A stretch of DNA of 45,631 nucleotides from an uncultured Zoogloea sp. (GCA_937967645.1 CALBTT010000107.1:1-45631), one strand, 5' to 3'; shown: positions 25,062 through 33,110, counted from the stretch's first letter. The notes: generated by a model from the sequence alone, not told the origin. Program-made: numbers and translations.

Positions 25062-26711
25062 TCAGGCGCTCTCCGCCTCCCTCAAGCCCGTCTGCAGGAC
25101 GCCTGCAGACCGTGCCGATACCACCAGCAACAGCTTGAGGGTGGCGCGGGTGGCGCCGACAAAGAGGCGGCGCATGGCGCGTTCATCGAGCTGCTCGAAA
25201 TCGACCTCGGTGAGGATCACGCAGGGCGCGGCCCGCCCCTTGAAGCGCAGCACCGAATCGATGAGCACGTCCCCTTCGCTCAGCACCGGGTTGCCAAACA
25301 GGTCGTAGCGGCCGGTCGGTGCGCGCAGGGTATGGGGGCCGAGGCGGGTCAGCGGCGTCAATGCCGAGTGTTCACGCCCTCTATATGTAATGACTGCAAT
25401 CCGGGAGCGCTTGAAGCCGAGGCCGATGGCCCGCGTGATGGCCTGGGCAGTGCGCGGCGCCAGTTCGTCCTGTGTCGAGTAGGTCAGGATCTCGACCCTG
25501 GAGCCAGCCAGCGGGCTGCCTGCAGTGACCGGCACCGGCAGCAGGGGATTGAGCAGGGCCAGGATGTCCCGCGGACTGCGATAGTTCGTGCCGGAGCGCA
25601 GACTCACCCAGCCAGGCAGCTCGACCGGCGGGCGCCCATACAGGTTCTGCAGCGGGTCTTCCAGCCACCAGGCCCGCCCATCCGGTCGCAGGAAGCGGAG
25701 CAGGTTGTCGGCCCAGCCGGCCTGGAAGTCCTGCCCCTCGTCCACGATGATGTCGTCGAAGCGGTCGGCCGCGCCCGGTACGTAGTCATCCAGCAGGCTC
25801 TCCAGCCGCGAGAAGGCATCCGGCAGGCTGAAATCGGGCGCCTGCCCGAGGCCCCGGCTGATCCGGTCGGCCAGCTGGTGGTAAGTGGCCACCTCGCCGC
25901 CGGGCGGGGCGATCAGGGCGATGTGATCGGCCAGCGGGCGGTTGTAGCAAACATACAGGGGGCGTCGGCCGGCAGCCAGCGCATCGCGGAATGCGGCCAT
26001 CGCCAGCTGCGTCTTGCCGGAGCCCGCGGTGCCGATCACGCGCAGGCGGAAGGGCGCGCATTCGATACGACGCGCCCATTCGGCCAGGCCGCCGGACAGG
26101 CGGGTGGTCAGGGCGTCAGCCTGGCCGGCGATGGCGTCGACCTCAGGCACCAGCTGCAGCAGGTCGGCCATGTAGCGATGGATGCGCTCCCGGCGGGGCA
26201 GCGCCTCGCCCGACACCGGCAGGATCGACCGGACGATGGCGGCCAGGTGCTCCCGTCGGCTGGCATCGACGATGCGCGCCGGATCGAGACCCGCCGTGCC
26301 GGGGCTGCGCAGGGTGTAGTCGGGGCAGTAGAGCAGCGCCTCGACCGGCACCGCCTCGCCGTCGCAGACATCCCGGAGGCGGGCCGCCAGCGCCGCCACC
26401 GTGCGGGCCAGCTGCACCGGGACACTCTGCGCCTTGCGCGCGTAACGTGTCACCAGCCCTTCCGGGCTCTCCGCCAGCAGGCCGGACTTCTGCTCGATCA
26501 ACAGGACCTTGCCGGTCGGGCCGACGACGGCAAAGTCGATATCACCGCTCAGGGCGTGATTGCCTTCGGCGATGCGGGTCCAGTGCACGCCATGGTAGAT
26601 CGCGTAACAGTCGTCGAGGCCTTCGGCCAGCACGGTCAGGGTTTCGGTCTTTCGCTGCGCGGCGCCGGTGGCCTTCAGTTCCCGCCAGCCTTCGGGATGA
26701 ATGTGTGCCAT
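25062..26711 (-). CDS. NERD nuclease-like / UvrD-like SF1 helicase fusion
   Basis: This 549-residue protein has an N-terminal nuclease-related (NERD) domain (about residues 20-150), with the acidic DIDFAVV strand and an LIEQKSG strand that match the D...ExK core of PD-(D/E)XK nucleases. A superfamily 1 helicase-type ATPase follows, with Walker A GTAGSGKT (K233), Walker B/DExQ-like IIVDEGQDF, a NYRSP motif and a C-terminal LFVGATRA motif like helicase motif VI. Such fusions are thought to process DNA in repair or defence. The partner and pathway are unknown. It is a single gene with no visible defence neighbours. It converges on the HlyD gene with an 18-base gap. ATG at 26711 is the only good start. 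Confidence 0.8.
   Translation of the reverse strand: MAHIHPEGWRELKATGAAQRKTETLTVLAEGLDDCYAIYHGVHWTRIAEGNHALSGDIDFAVVGPTGKVLLIEQKSGLLAESPEGLVTRYARKAQSVPVQLARTVAALAARLRDVCDGEAVPVEALLYCPDYTLRSPGTAGLDPARIVDASRREHLAAIVRSILPVSGEALPRRERIHRYMADLLQLVPEVDAIAGQADALTTRLSGGLAEWARRIECAPFRLRVIGTAGSGKTQLAMAAFRDALAAGRRPLYVCYNRPLADHIALIAPPGGEVATYHQLADRISRGLGQAPDFSLPDAFSRLESLLDDYVPGAADRFDDIIVDEGQDFQAGWADNLLRFLRPDGRAWWLEDPLQNLYGRPPVELPGWVSLRSGTNYRSPRDILALLNPLLPVPVTAGSPLAGSRVEILTYSTQDELAPRTAQAITRAIGLGFKRSRIAVITYRGREHSALTPLTRLGPHTLRAPTGRYDLFGNPVLSEGDVLIDSVLRFKGRAAPCVILTEVDFEQLDERAMRRLFVGATRATLKLLLVVSARSAGVLQTGLREAESA
25090..25110. terminator. Perfect 9-bp inverted repeat at the convergent gene ends
   Basis: GTCTGCAGG and CCTGCAGAC are separated by three bases, inside the last codons of the NERD-helicase gene and 47 bases after the HlyD stop. 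It could stop rightward transcription from the secretion genes, since no other terminator is present there. No T-run follows, so intrinsic termination is uncertain. Confidence 0.35.
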
Positions 26712-26827
26712 GACTTTGGGTTAGAGTCGCTCCATGAGGGGCCTGCGGCATGCAGCCCCGCCTATTGTGTCAGCCCCTGCGGGGCCCGGCCATGCCGGCC
26801 GGGTCCGGTGTTCGAGGATACCGTCCG

Positions 26828-27292
26828 ATGCGCTCCATCTCCTTCATGCTGGCCGCCGCCAGCCTGCTTGCCGCCCCCCTGAGCCAGGCCGACACGGTCG
26901 GCTGCGTCACCACGGCCTGGAAGCTGGTGGGCGCCAATCACAAGATCTGCGTCGAGGCCTTTCACGATCCCAAGGTCCCCGGGGTGACCTGCCATGTCAG
27001 CCAGGCACGCACCGGGGGCGTCGCCGGCAGCCTGGGACTGGCCCAGGACCCGTCCCAGTTCTCGCTGGCCTGCCGCCAGACGGGTCCGATCAGCCTGCCG
27101 GCCAAACTGCCCGAGAGCGAAACGGTGTTTGCCGAGGATACATCCGTGCTGTTCAAGGAAACCCGTGTCCTGAGGCTATGGGACAAGGCCAACAACACGC
27201 TGGTCTATCTGGCGGTGAGCCGCAAGCTGATCGACGGGGCGCCGGCCAACAGCCTGTCGACCGTGCCGATCATGCCCTGGGGCGGCCGCTGA
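26828..27292 (+). CDS. creA: CreA-family exported protein
   Basis: This 154-residue protein has a signal peptide (RSISFMLAAASLLAAPLSQA, cut about residue 21). The mature part matches the CreA family closely: GCVTTAWKLVGANHKI, VEAFHDPKVPGVTC, SQARTGG and LACRQTGPI. CreA is a small periplasmic protein conserved in proteobacteria whose biochemical role is not established. An upstream in-frame ATG at 26750 would place 26 extra residues before the signal peptide. GAGGAT at about 26813-26818, ten bases before the ATG at 26828, favours the start given. It diverges from the NERD-helicase gene and converges on the next kinase gene, six bases away. Confidence 0.88.
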   Translation: MRSISFMLAAASLLAAPLSQADTVGCVTTAWKLVGANHKICVEAFHDPKVPGVTCHVSQARTGGVAGSLGLAQDPSQFSLACRQTGPISLPAKLPESETVFAEDTSVLFKETRVLRLWDKANNTLVYLAVSRKLIDGAPANSLSTVPIMPWGGR

Positions 27293-27297
27293 GCCGC

Positions 27298-28593
27298 TCA
27301 CATCGGGGCATCGGCCTGCCCGATCGGCAGGATCACGGTGAAGGTGGTGCCCTTGCCGACCTCGCTGCTCACCTCGATGCGCCCATGGTGGCGATCGACG
27401 ATACCCCATGACAGCGACAGTCCCAGGCCGGTCCCCTGCCCGACCGGCTTGGTGGTGTAGAAGGGCTCGAAGACGCGCTGCAGATCATCCGGCGGAATCC
27501 CCCTGCCGGTATCGCTGACGCTGACCCACACCTGATCCTCCCCCCGAAGCCCGGTGCGGATGGTGATCTCGCCCTTGCCCTCGATGGCCTGGGCAGCGTT
27601 GACGATCAGGTTCATGAACACCTGGTTGAGCTGCGAGCCGAGGCAATACACCTGGGGCAGGTCGCCATATTCCCGGATCACCGTGCAGTGGTACTTGAGC
27701 TGGTTCCGCGCCATGTTGAGCGTGGACTCGAGCCCCTTGTGCAGATCGGTCCAATGCCACTCCGCAGTGCTCATGTGGGAGTAGTCCTTGAGGTCACAGA
27801 CGATCTTGCGCACCCGATCGACGCCTTCCTGCGACTCCTTGAGCAGGGAGACCACGTCCTCCCGCAGGAAATCGTAATCAGCCTTCTGGCGCAGCGCCTG
27901 CGCCTGGGCAAAGGAGGCCGGGTCGGCACAGGCTGCCACGCCCTGCTCGTAAGCCTCGATGATGGCGAAGAGATCCTTCAGGTAGCCCTCCAGCGCGCCG
28001 AGGTTCGAGCCGACGAAGCCCACCGGATTGTTGATCTCATGGGCAACGCCGGCCGCCAGCTGGCCGAGCGAGGCCATCTTCTCGGCCTGCATCAACTGCA
28101 TCTGGGCCAGCTCCAGGGCGTGGGCGCCATCCTCCACCTTGTGGCGCAGGCGCTGGTTGTTGCGGAAGAGCATCTCCCGGGCCGCCTTGGCCTGCAGCTG
28201 GACCTGGACCCGGGACTTGACGATGGCCGCCCGGATCGGCTTGTGGATGTAATCCGCGGCGCCCAACTCGAAGCCCTTCTGCTCGCTCTCCTCGTCGATC
28301 ATCGCGGTCACCATGATCACGGGGATATCCATGGTGGCGGGTTCGCCCTTGAGGCAGCGGAGCACTTCGAAACCATCGAGGTCCGGCATCATGACATCGA
28401 GCAGGATCAGGTCGGGCCGGGGCTCGGCCGCCACCATCTCGAGCGCCTCGAGGCCACTGCTTGCCATGAGCACGCTGAACTCCCCGGGCAGGATCCCCTT
28501 GAGCACCATGCGGTTGATGGGCTCGTCATCCACCACCAGGATCGTGCGGCGACGCGGCTGCGGCTCCGGAGCGCAAGCATCCTTCTCGTCCAT
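27298..28593 (-). CDS. Response-regulator/histidine-kinase hybrid (soluble)
   Basis: This 431-residue cytoplasmic protein has no membrane helix. A receiver domain (about 17-135) with D22/D23, phospho-acceptor D66 and K118 is followed by a coiled-coil linker (140-175). A histidine kinase core follows with H185 in an AHEINNP box, a helical insert (about 195-260), N box NLIVNAAQAI, G1 DTGRGIP and G2 GQGTGLGLSLS. A receiver preceding the kinase core suggests that it is itself controlled by phosphorylation from another kinase. No output partner is encoded next to it. It is transcribed away from nirJ out of an AT-rich shared intergenic region, so a role in respiratory control is possible but unproven. 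Confidence 0.88.
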   Translation of the reverse strand: MDEKDACAPEPQPRRRTILVVDDEPINRMVLKGILPGEFSVLMASSGLEALEMVAAEPRPDLILLDVMMPDLDGFEVLRCLKGEPATMDIPVIMVTAMIDEESEQKGFELGAADYIHKPIRAAIVKSRVQVQLQAKAAREMLFRNNQRLRHKVEDGAHALELAQMQLMQAEKMASLGQLAAGVAHEINNPVGFVGSNLGALEGYLKDLFAIIEAYEQGVAACADPASFAQAQALRQKADYDFLREDVVSLLKESQEGVDRVRKIVCDLKDYSHMSTAEWHWTDLHKGLESTLNMARNQLKYHCTVIREYGDLPQVYCLGSQLNQVFMNLIVNAAQAIEGKGEITIRTGLRGEDQVWVSVSDTGRGIPPDDLQRVFEPFYTTKPVGQGTGLGLSLSWGIVDRHHGRIEVSSEVGKGTTFTVILPIGQADAPM

Positions 28594-28628
28594 TATTGGT
28601 GACCCATCAATAGAAACACTATTGAATT

Positions 28629-28641
28629 TATCAAATTATTG
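28629..28641 (+). promoter_or_regulatory. Candidate IHF site
   Basis: TATCAAATTATTG matches the IHF core consensus WATCAANNNNTTR exactly and lies in a strongly AT-rich patch (about 28594-28675) that contrasts with the GC-rich surroundings. A chance match is possible because the patch is so AT-rich. DNA bending here could affect both the leftward kinase gene and nirJ. Confidence 0.3.
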
Positions 28642-28755
28642 CGATTTTATCGATTTAACAATCAATCCGCTTGTGTGATCTTACCCGGATCGACTGCCCC
28701 CCGGCTCTTTCGTTCCAGCAGTTCGGGTACCTGACAGCGAAGATCGCACCCCGGG

Positions 28756-28769
28756 TTGATACCCATCAA
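28756..28769 (+). promoter_or_regulatory. FNR/DNR box upstream of nirJ
   Basis: TTGATACCCATCAA is a perfect TTGAT-N4-ATCAA palindrome. A GACAAT hexamer (28793-28798) follows after 23 bases, which is close to the geometry of class II FNR-type activated promoters (site centred near -41.5). This predicts a start near 28804 and a leader of about 23 bases before the nirJ ATG. A matching regulator is encoded at 32418-33110. Confidence 0.8.
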
Positions 28770-28826
28770 GGCCACCCGGTCTTTGCACGCCCGACAATCA
28801 CGCCACACTCCCCGGAAGGTCAGGCC

Positions 28827-30020
28827 ATGTTCCGCATTTCCAGTTACATCCGCGAGGTCGCCGCCCCCACCCCGCTCACCCCCCGCCGCCATCCCCCCGG
28901 CCCCGTGGTGATCTGGAACCTGATCCGCCGCTGCAACCTCACCTGCAAGCACTGCTACTCGATCTCCGCCGACAAGGACTTCGCCGGCGAGCTGGACACC
29001 GCCGAGGTCTTCCGCGTGATGGACGACCTCAAGGCCTTCCGCGTGCCGGTGCTGATCCTGTCCGGCGGCGAGCCCCTGCTGCGCCCGGACATCTTCGAGA
29101 TCGCCGGGCGGGCCAAGGCGATGGGCTTCTACGTGGGCCTGTCCTCCAATGGCACCCTGATCGACGCGCACAACATCGACGCCATCGCGGCCACCGGCTT
29201 CGACTACGTGGGCATCAGCCTGGACGGCATCCGCGAGACCCACGACCGCTTCCGCCGCCTGGATGGCGCCTTCGACCGGTCGCTGGCCGGCCTGCGGTTG
29301 TGCCGCGACCTGGGCGTGAAGGTCGGGGTGCGCTTCACCCTGACCCAGGACAATGCCGCCGACCTGCCCGGCGTGCTGCAGCTGGTCGAGGACGAAGGGA
29401 TAGACCGCTTCTACTTCTCCCACCTCAACTACGCCGGCCGGGGCAACAAGAACCGCGCCGACGACGCCCGCCACCAGATGACCCGGGACGCCATGGAACG
29501 GCTCTTCGAGACCGCCTGGGACTGCGAGCGGCGCGGCCTCGACAAGGACTTCACCAGCGGCAACAACGACGCCGACGGCCCCTTCTTCCTGCAGTGGGTG
29601 CAACGCCGCTTCCCCACCCGGGCCACCCACATCGAGGCCAAGCTGATGCAATGGGGTGGCAACTCCAGCGGCGTCAATGTCGCCAACATCGACAACCTGG
29701 GGCAGGTGCACCCGGACACCATGTGGTGGCACCACACCCTGGGCAATGTCCGCGAGCGCGCCTTCGGCGAGATCTGGAGCGATCTGTCCGACCCCCTGCT
29801 GGCCGGCCTCAAGCAATCCCCCCGGCCGGTCACGGGGCGCTGCGCCGATTGCCGCTACCTGACCATGTGCAACGGCAACACCCGGGTCCGCGCCCAGCAG
29901 CTCACCGGCGATCCCTGGCAGGAGGATCCGGGCTGCTACCTGGACAACGCCGAAATCGGCGTGGCCGAGGGCGAACGCCTCGAGGTCAAACCCTGGATCC
30001 GCCTCGCGCCAGCCGCCTGA
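28827..30020 (+). CDS. nirJ: Heme d1 biosynthesis radical SAM protein NirJ
   Basis: This 397-residue protein acts in the cytoplasm in heme d1 synthesis, where NirJ removes the propionate side chains of didecarboxysiroheme. The radical SAM cluster motif CxxxCxxC is C36, C40 and C43 (RRCNLTCKHCYS), followed by SGGEPLLRPD, SLDGIRETHDRFR and a NIDNLGQVHPD stretch highly typical of NirJ. A C-terminal cysteine cluster (CADCRYLTMC plus C further on) suits a second Fe-S cluster. A longer in-frame start at 28671 would place the DNR box inside the gene. The ATG at 28827, preceded by GGAAGGTCAGG, is chosen. nirN follows 52 bases downstream. The other nir genes (including nirS, nirF, nirE) are not in this window. 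Confidence 0.95.
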   Translation: MFRISSYIREVAAPTPLTPRRHPPGPVVIWNLIRRCNLTCKHCYSISADKDFAGELDTAEVFRVMDDLKAFRVPVLILSGGEPLLRPDIFEIAGRAKAMGFYVGLSSNGTLIDAHNIDAIAATGFDYVGISLDGIRETHDRFRRLDGAFDRSLAGLRLCRDLGVKVGVRFTLTQDNAADLPGVLQLVEDEGIDRFYFSHLNYAGRGNKNRADDARHQMTRDAMERLFETAWDCERRGLDKDFTSGNNDADGPFFLQWVQRRFPTRATHIEAKLMQWGGNSSGVNVANIDNLGQVHPDTMWWHHTLGNVRERAFGEIWSDLSDPLLAGLKQSPRPVTGRCADCRYLTMCNGNTRVRAQQLTGDPWQEDPGCYLDNAEIGVAEGERLEVKPWIRLAPAA

Positions 30021-30072
30021 CGCCCTGCCCGCCAGGGGCATCGCCCCCACCCTCCATTCCGGAAAGCGCCGC

Positions 30073-31635
30073 ATGAAAACCCTGCTCACCGGTCTCGCCC
30101 TCGCCGTGCTGGCCTGGGCTGCGCCCTCCACGGCCGCGACCAGCGCCGCGCCCGAGCTCTATACCCAGCACTGCCTCAGCTGCCACGGCGCCAGCCGCCT
30201 GGGCGGCATGGGGCCGGCCCTGCTGCCCGAGAGCCTGGAGCGCCTGAAGCGCAAGGACGCTGTCGCCACCATCCGCGACGGTCGCACCGCGACCCAGATG
30301 CCCGCCTTCGGCGCCGTCCTGTCGGCAGCCGAAATCGAGGCACTGGCCGACTGGATCCAGTCGCCGGTCAGCCCGCCCCCCACCTGGAGCGAGGCCGACA
30401 TCCGCGCATCGCGCGTGGAGCCCTACCCGCCGGGCAGCCTGCCCGACAGCCGCCAGGGCGAGGTGGCCAAGGCCGATCCGATGAACCTCTTCATCGTCGT
30501 CGAAGCGGGTGACCACCACGTCAGCGTGCTCGACGGCGACCGCATGGAGCGGATCTTCCGCTTTCCCTCGCGCTACGCCCTGCACGGCGGGCCGAAGTTC
30601 ACGCCGGACGGCCGCTATGTGTACTTCGCCTCGCGGGACGGCTGGATCAGCAAGTTCGACATCTGGAACCTGAAGGTGGTGGCCGAGGTGCGTGCCGGCC
30701 TCAACACCCGCAACACCGCCGTCTCCAGCGACGGGCGCTACGTGGCGGTGGCCAACTACCTGCCTGGCAACCTGGCCCTCTTCGACGCCGACCTGCGCCT
30801 GATCAAGCTCATCGAAGGACGCAACCTCAAGGGCGATGCGCGCTCACGCCTCTCGGCGGTGTACGACGCGGCGCCCCGCAAGAGCTTCATCATCGGGCTC
30901 AAGGACCTGCCGGAGATCTGGGAGGTCTCCTACGATCCCTCCGCCCCGCCCATCCACGACGGCTATGTGCATGACTACAAGATGGGCGAGGCGATCGCCA
31001 TGCCCGGCTTCCTGAACCCGCGCCGCACCCAGCTCGACGGTGTCCTCGACGACTTCTTCTTCACCCAGGACTACGCCCATGTGGTCGGCGCCAGCCGCGA
31101 AGGGCGCGGCCAGGTGGTGAATCTGGACGTGCGCCGCGCCATCGCCCGCCTCGACCTGCCCGGCATGCCCCACCTGGGCTCGGGGATCTCCTGGCTGCGC
31201 GACGGCCAGCGCGTGGTAGCCAGCACCAACCTGAAGGATGCCCAGGTCTCGGTGATCAACCTGCAGGACTGGCACACCGTGGCCACCATCCCGACCCTCG
31301 GCCCGGGCTTCTTCCTGCGCAGCCACGAGAACAGCCCCTACGCCTGGGTGGACTCGATGATGAGCCCCACCGCCCGGGACACCCTGCAGGTCATCGACAA
31401 GCAGACCCTCGAGGTGGTGGCAAAAATCCGCCCCGAGCCGGGCAAGACCTTCGCCCACGTGGAGTTCGACCGCTACGGCCGCTACCTGATCGCCAGCCTG
31501 ATGGAGAAGGACGGCGCGCTGATCTTCCTGGACGCCCGCACGTTCAAGGAGATCAAGCGACTCCCGGCCTCCAAACCCATCGGCAAGTACAACCTGTTCA
31601 ACAAGATCCTGCGCTCGGAAGGCACCAGCCACTGA
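30073..31635 (+). CDS. nirN: NirN: periplasmic cytochrome c with d1-binding propeller
   Basis: This 520-residue protein begins with a signal peptide (cut near residue 21). A c-type cytochrome domain follows (heme ligands C34-x-x-C37-H38, a likely axial methionine in the ATQMPAFG segment). The rest (about 135-520) is the eight-bladed propeller-like domain shared with cytochrome cd1 nitrite reductase NirS, with HGGPKFTPDGRYVYF and a C-terminal GKYNLFNKI. In characterised denitrifiers NirN oxidises the last heme d1 precursor to heme d1 and hands it to NirS. It differs from NirF by having the heme c domain, and from NirS by overall sequence and the nirJ linkage. It is probably co-transcribed with nirJ from the DNR-type promoter. 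Confidence 0.88.
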   Translation: MKTLLTGLALAVLAWAAPSTAATSAAPELYTQHCLSCHGASRLGGMGPALLPESLERLKRKDAVATIRDGRTATQMPAFGAVLSAAEIEALADWIQSPVSPPPTWSEADIRASRVEPYPPGSLPDSRQGEVAKADPMNLFIVVEAGDHHVSVLDGDRMERIFRFPSRYALHGGPKFTPDGRYVYFASRDGWISKFDIWNLKVVAEVRAGLNTRNTAVSSDGRYVAVANYLPGNLALFDADLRLIKLIEGRNLKGDARSRLSAVYDAAPRKSFIIGLKDLPEIWEVSYDPSAPPIHDGYVHDYKMGEAIAMPGFLNPRRTQLDGVLDDFFFTQDYAHVVGASREGRGQVVNLDVRRAIARLDLPGMPHLGSGISWLRDGQRVVASTNLKDAQVSVINLQDWHTVATIPTLGPGFFLRSHENSPYAWVDSMMSPTARDTLQVIDKQTLEVVAKIRPEPGKTFAHVEFDRYGRYLIASLMEKDGALIFLDARTFKEIKRLPASKPIGKYNLFNKILRSEGTSH

Positions 31636-31650
31636 AGCCGCTGCGCGGCT
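31636..31650. terminator. Small hairpin at convergent gene ends
   Basis: AGCCGC-TGC-GCGGCT starts directly after the nirN stop and lies next to the stop of the leftward gene. It is a 6-bp GC stem without a T-run. It may stabilise or stop transcripts from either side, but evidence is limited to the structure. Confidence 0.35.
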
Positions 31651-31651
31651 G

Positions 31652-31996
31652 TCAGCAGCCCAGATCGGCCCGCTTGGCCTGATACAGCCGGCGACGGGCG
31701 TTGAGCTGCTCCACGGTGGCCTGGGCGCGGGGCGTCTGCAACGCGGCCTCGGCATCGCGGATCACCTCGAGCAGTTCCTCGCAGAGGGCCCGGTGGGCTG
31801 CCGGATCGAGGCCCTTGCTCACCTCGAGACGCTCGGGCTCGGGAGCCGGCTGAGGCACCTCCGCCGGCGGGGGCACAGGCCTCGGCTCGCCAGGTGGCAC
31901 GGGCAGGCGCGGCCCCAGGGCCCGGTAGTGATCGGACCAGTAGGCGATGCCCGCAGCAATCAGCAGGGCGGCGAGGAGGGCGGACCCCTCCCTCAC
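31652..31996 (-). CDS. Small membrane-anchored hypothetical protein
   Basis: I do not recognise a family. The 114-residue frame starts with GTG and encodes one N-terminal hydrophobic helix (about 6-20, LLAALLIAAGIAYW). A proline-rich stretch (about 30-55) and a short charged helical tail with two cysteines follow. It is encoded antisense between nirN and the DUF2249 gene. The topology suggests an inner membrane anchor with a periplasmic tail. The ribosome site is weak, and the coding assignment rests on frame length and lack of any competing gene. Confidence 0.5.
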   Translation of the reverse strand: MREGSALLAALLIAAGIAYWSDHYRALGPRLPVPPGEPRPVPPPAEVPQPAPEPERLEVSKGLDPAAHRALCEELLEVIRDAEAALQTPRAQATVEQLNARRRLYQAKRADLGC

Positions 31997-32080
31997 GGTT
32001 TCATCTCATTCGGCATGGCGCGGAATGTAGCATCCGGACGCCCGGATCGGGGCGTCGCGGGGCGGCCCGCACAGCCGGCC

Positions 32081-32094
32081 TTGAGCCGGGTCAA
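32081..32094 (+). promoter_or_regulatory. FNR/DNR-type palindrome upstream of the DUF2249 gene
   Basis: TTGAGCCGGGTCAA matches the TTGA-N6-TCAA core of FNR/DNR sites. A TATGAT hexamer lies at 32122-32127, about five bases further downstream than the ideal class II spacing. The site may therefore be a less typical activator site. A DNR-type regulator gene lies about 300 bases away. Confidence 0.55.
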
Positions 32095-32164
32095 GGCCCG
32101 GCCGCTCGGCGAGGGCCACTCTATGATCCGTTTTCCTGCCATTGCCGCCCTGGAGGGCCGATCC

Positions 32165-32404
32165 GTGCCGACATCCCCCGACCCCGTGATCATCGACGCC
32201 CGCGGCCTGATGCCGCCCGAACCCCTCAACCTGACCCTGGAAGCCCTCGACACCCTGCCCCCTGACGGTGAGGTGGTCCTGCTACTGTACCGGGAGCCGA
32301 CGCCGCTCTACGACGTGCTGCGCCGCAATGGCTACACACACCGCACCGAGGTGAACAGCGATGGCGAATTCGCCATCCACATCCGCCACGCCGGCGCAGC
32401 TTAA
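32165..32404 (+). CDS. DUF2249-domain protein
   Basis: This small protein (79 residues with this start) belongs to the DUF2249 family, recognised by the opening VIIDARGLMPPEPL and the core LLLYREPTPLYDVLRRNGY. DUF2249 proteins resemble TusA-fold proteins and often occur near denitrification and NO-related genes. Their biochemical role is not established. I chose GTG at 32165, which has GGAGGG (32152-32157) seven bases upstream. The in-frame ATG at 32123 overlaps the probable -10 hexamer and has no ribosome site. It is followed by a hairpin shared with the convergent regulator gene. Confidence 0.8.
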   Translation: MPTSPDPVIIDARGLMPPEPLNLTLEALDTLPPDGEVVLLLYREPTPLYDVLRRNGYTHRTEVNSDGEFAIHIRHAGAA

Positions 32405-32419
32405 GGCCGCCTGCGGCCT
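32404..32419. terminator. Bidirectional hairpin between DUF2249 and dnr-type genes
   Basis: AGGCCGC and GCGGCCT form a perfect 7-bp stem with a 2-base loop, overlapping the stop codons of both convergent genes. The compact design suits a shared terminator or 3'-end stabiliser. There is no T-run on either side. Confidence 0.45.
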
Positions 32420-33110
32420 AGTCGTGCTCGGCCAGGCGCGCCGCGTCGTGGATCAGGATGTGCTTGCCCTGCACCGAGATGAGGCCGGCATCGGACAGCT
32501 CGTGGAAGATCCGCGACAGGGTCTCGGGCGTCAGGCTGAGGCGCGAGGCGATCACCTGCTTGCTGGTCGGCAGCTCCACCGCATGCTCGCCCTTGGGCGC
32601 ACAGGGGACGCTCTCGGCCAGTTGCAGCAGGTAGCCGATGACCCGCTGGGTGGACGAACGCAGCGCGTAGGATTCGACGTCGCGCACCATGGTGTGCAGC
32701 CGGATCGACATCCCCGCCAGCAGCTTGCGGGCAAAGCGGGGGTCCTGCTCGATCTGGCCGAACACCGCACCGGAGCCGATGTGGAGCACCAGCGTGTCGG
32801 CCAGCGCCTCGCCGAGTACCGGATAGGGCTGATCGAGGAACATCACCGCCTCCCCGAAGCTCTGCAGCGGCCCGAGGATCTCCACGACCTTTTCATTACC
32901 CTGGGCGGACGTGAAGGCCAGCTTGACCTGCCCCCAGACGACCAGGAAAAAGCCCTTCGGCTGGTCGCCCCGCTGGAACAGGCGGTCCCCCTTCTGCAGG
33001 CGCTTCTCCCGGGTCGCCGCGGCCATGTGGGCCAGGTCTTCGGGAGACAAGGCGCTGAACAGGGGCATGCGACTCAACAGGCCGGGAATATCGATTTTGT
33101 CGGTGGACAT
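32418..33110 (-). CDS. dnr: DNR-type Crp/Fnr-family transcription regulator
   Basis: This 230-residue regulator has an N-terminal cyclic-nucleotide-binding-like beta-roll (about 15-125), a dimerisation helix (about 130-155) and a C-terminal HTH (about 170-225). The N-terminus lacks the cysteine cluster of oxygen-sensing FNR, which points to the DNR class of NO-responsive denitrification activators. The recognition helix carries ETLSR, the E-x-x-S-R pattern that reads TTGA half-sites, consistent with the palindromes upstream of nirJ and the DUF2249 gene. The ATG at 33110 has GAGGG seven bases upstream, which I prefer to an in-frame start at 33215. It diverges from nnrS. The symbol is by subgroup and context. 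Confidence 0.85.
   Translation of the reverse strand: MSTDKIDIPGLLSRMPLFSALSPEDLAHMAAATREKRLQKGDRLFQRGDQPKGFFLVVWGQVKLAFTSAQGNEKVVEILGPLQSFGEAVMFLDQPYPVLGEALADTLVLHIGSGAVFGQIEQDPRFARKLLAGMSIRLHTMVRDVESYALRSSTQRVIGYLLQLAESVPCAPKGEHAVELPTSKQVIASRLSLTPETLSRIFHELSDAGLISVQGKHILIHDAARLAEHD

Noticed and set aside
25332..26882. A 516-codon rightward frame over the NERD-helicase gene
   Set aside because: It lacks family motifs and overlaps a gene with complete nuclease and helicase motifs on the other strand.
28623..28635. TTGAATTTATCAA as a second FNR/DNR box for the hybrid kinase or nirJ
   Set aside because: The half-sites are one base too close (13 instead of 14 bp), and the AT-rich context makes the match unremarkable.
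32123..32125. ATG as the start of the DUF2249 gene
   Set aside because: It overlaps the probable -10 hexamer and has no ribosome site; GTG at 32165 has GGAGGG at ideal spacing.
32418..33110. The Crp/Fnr regulator as an oxygen-sensing FNR
   Set aside because: The N-terminal cysteines that hold the FNR iron-sulfur cluster are absent; the DNR class fits better.
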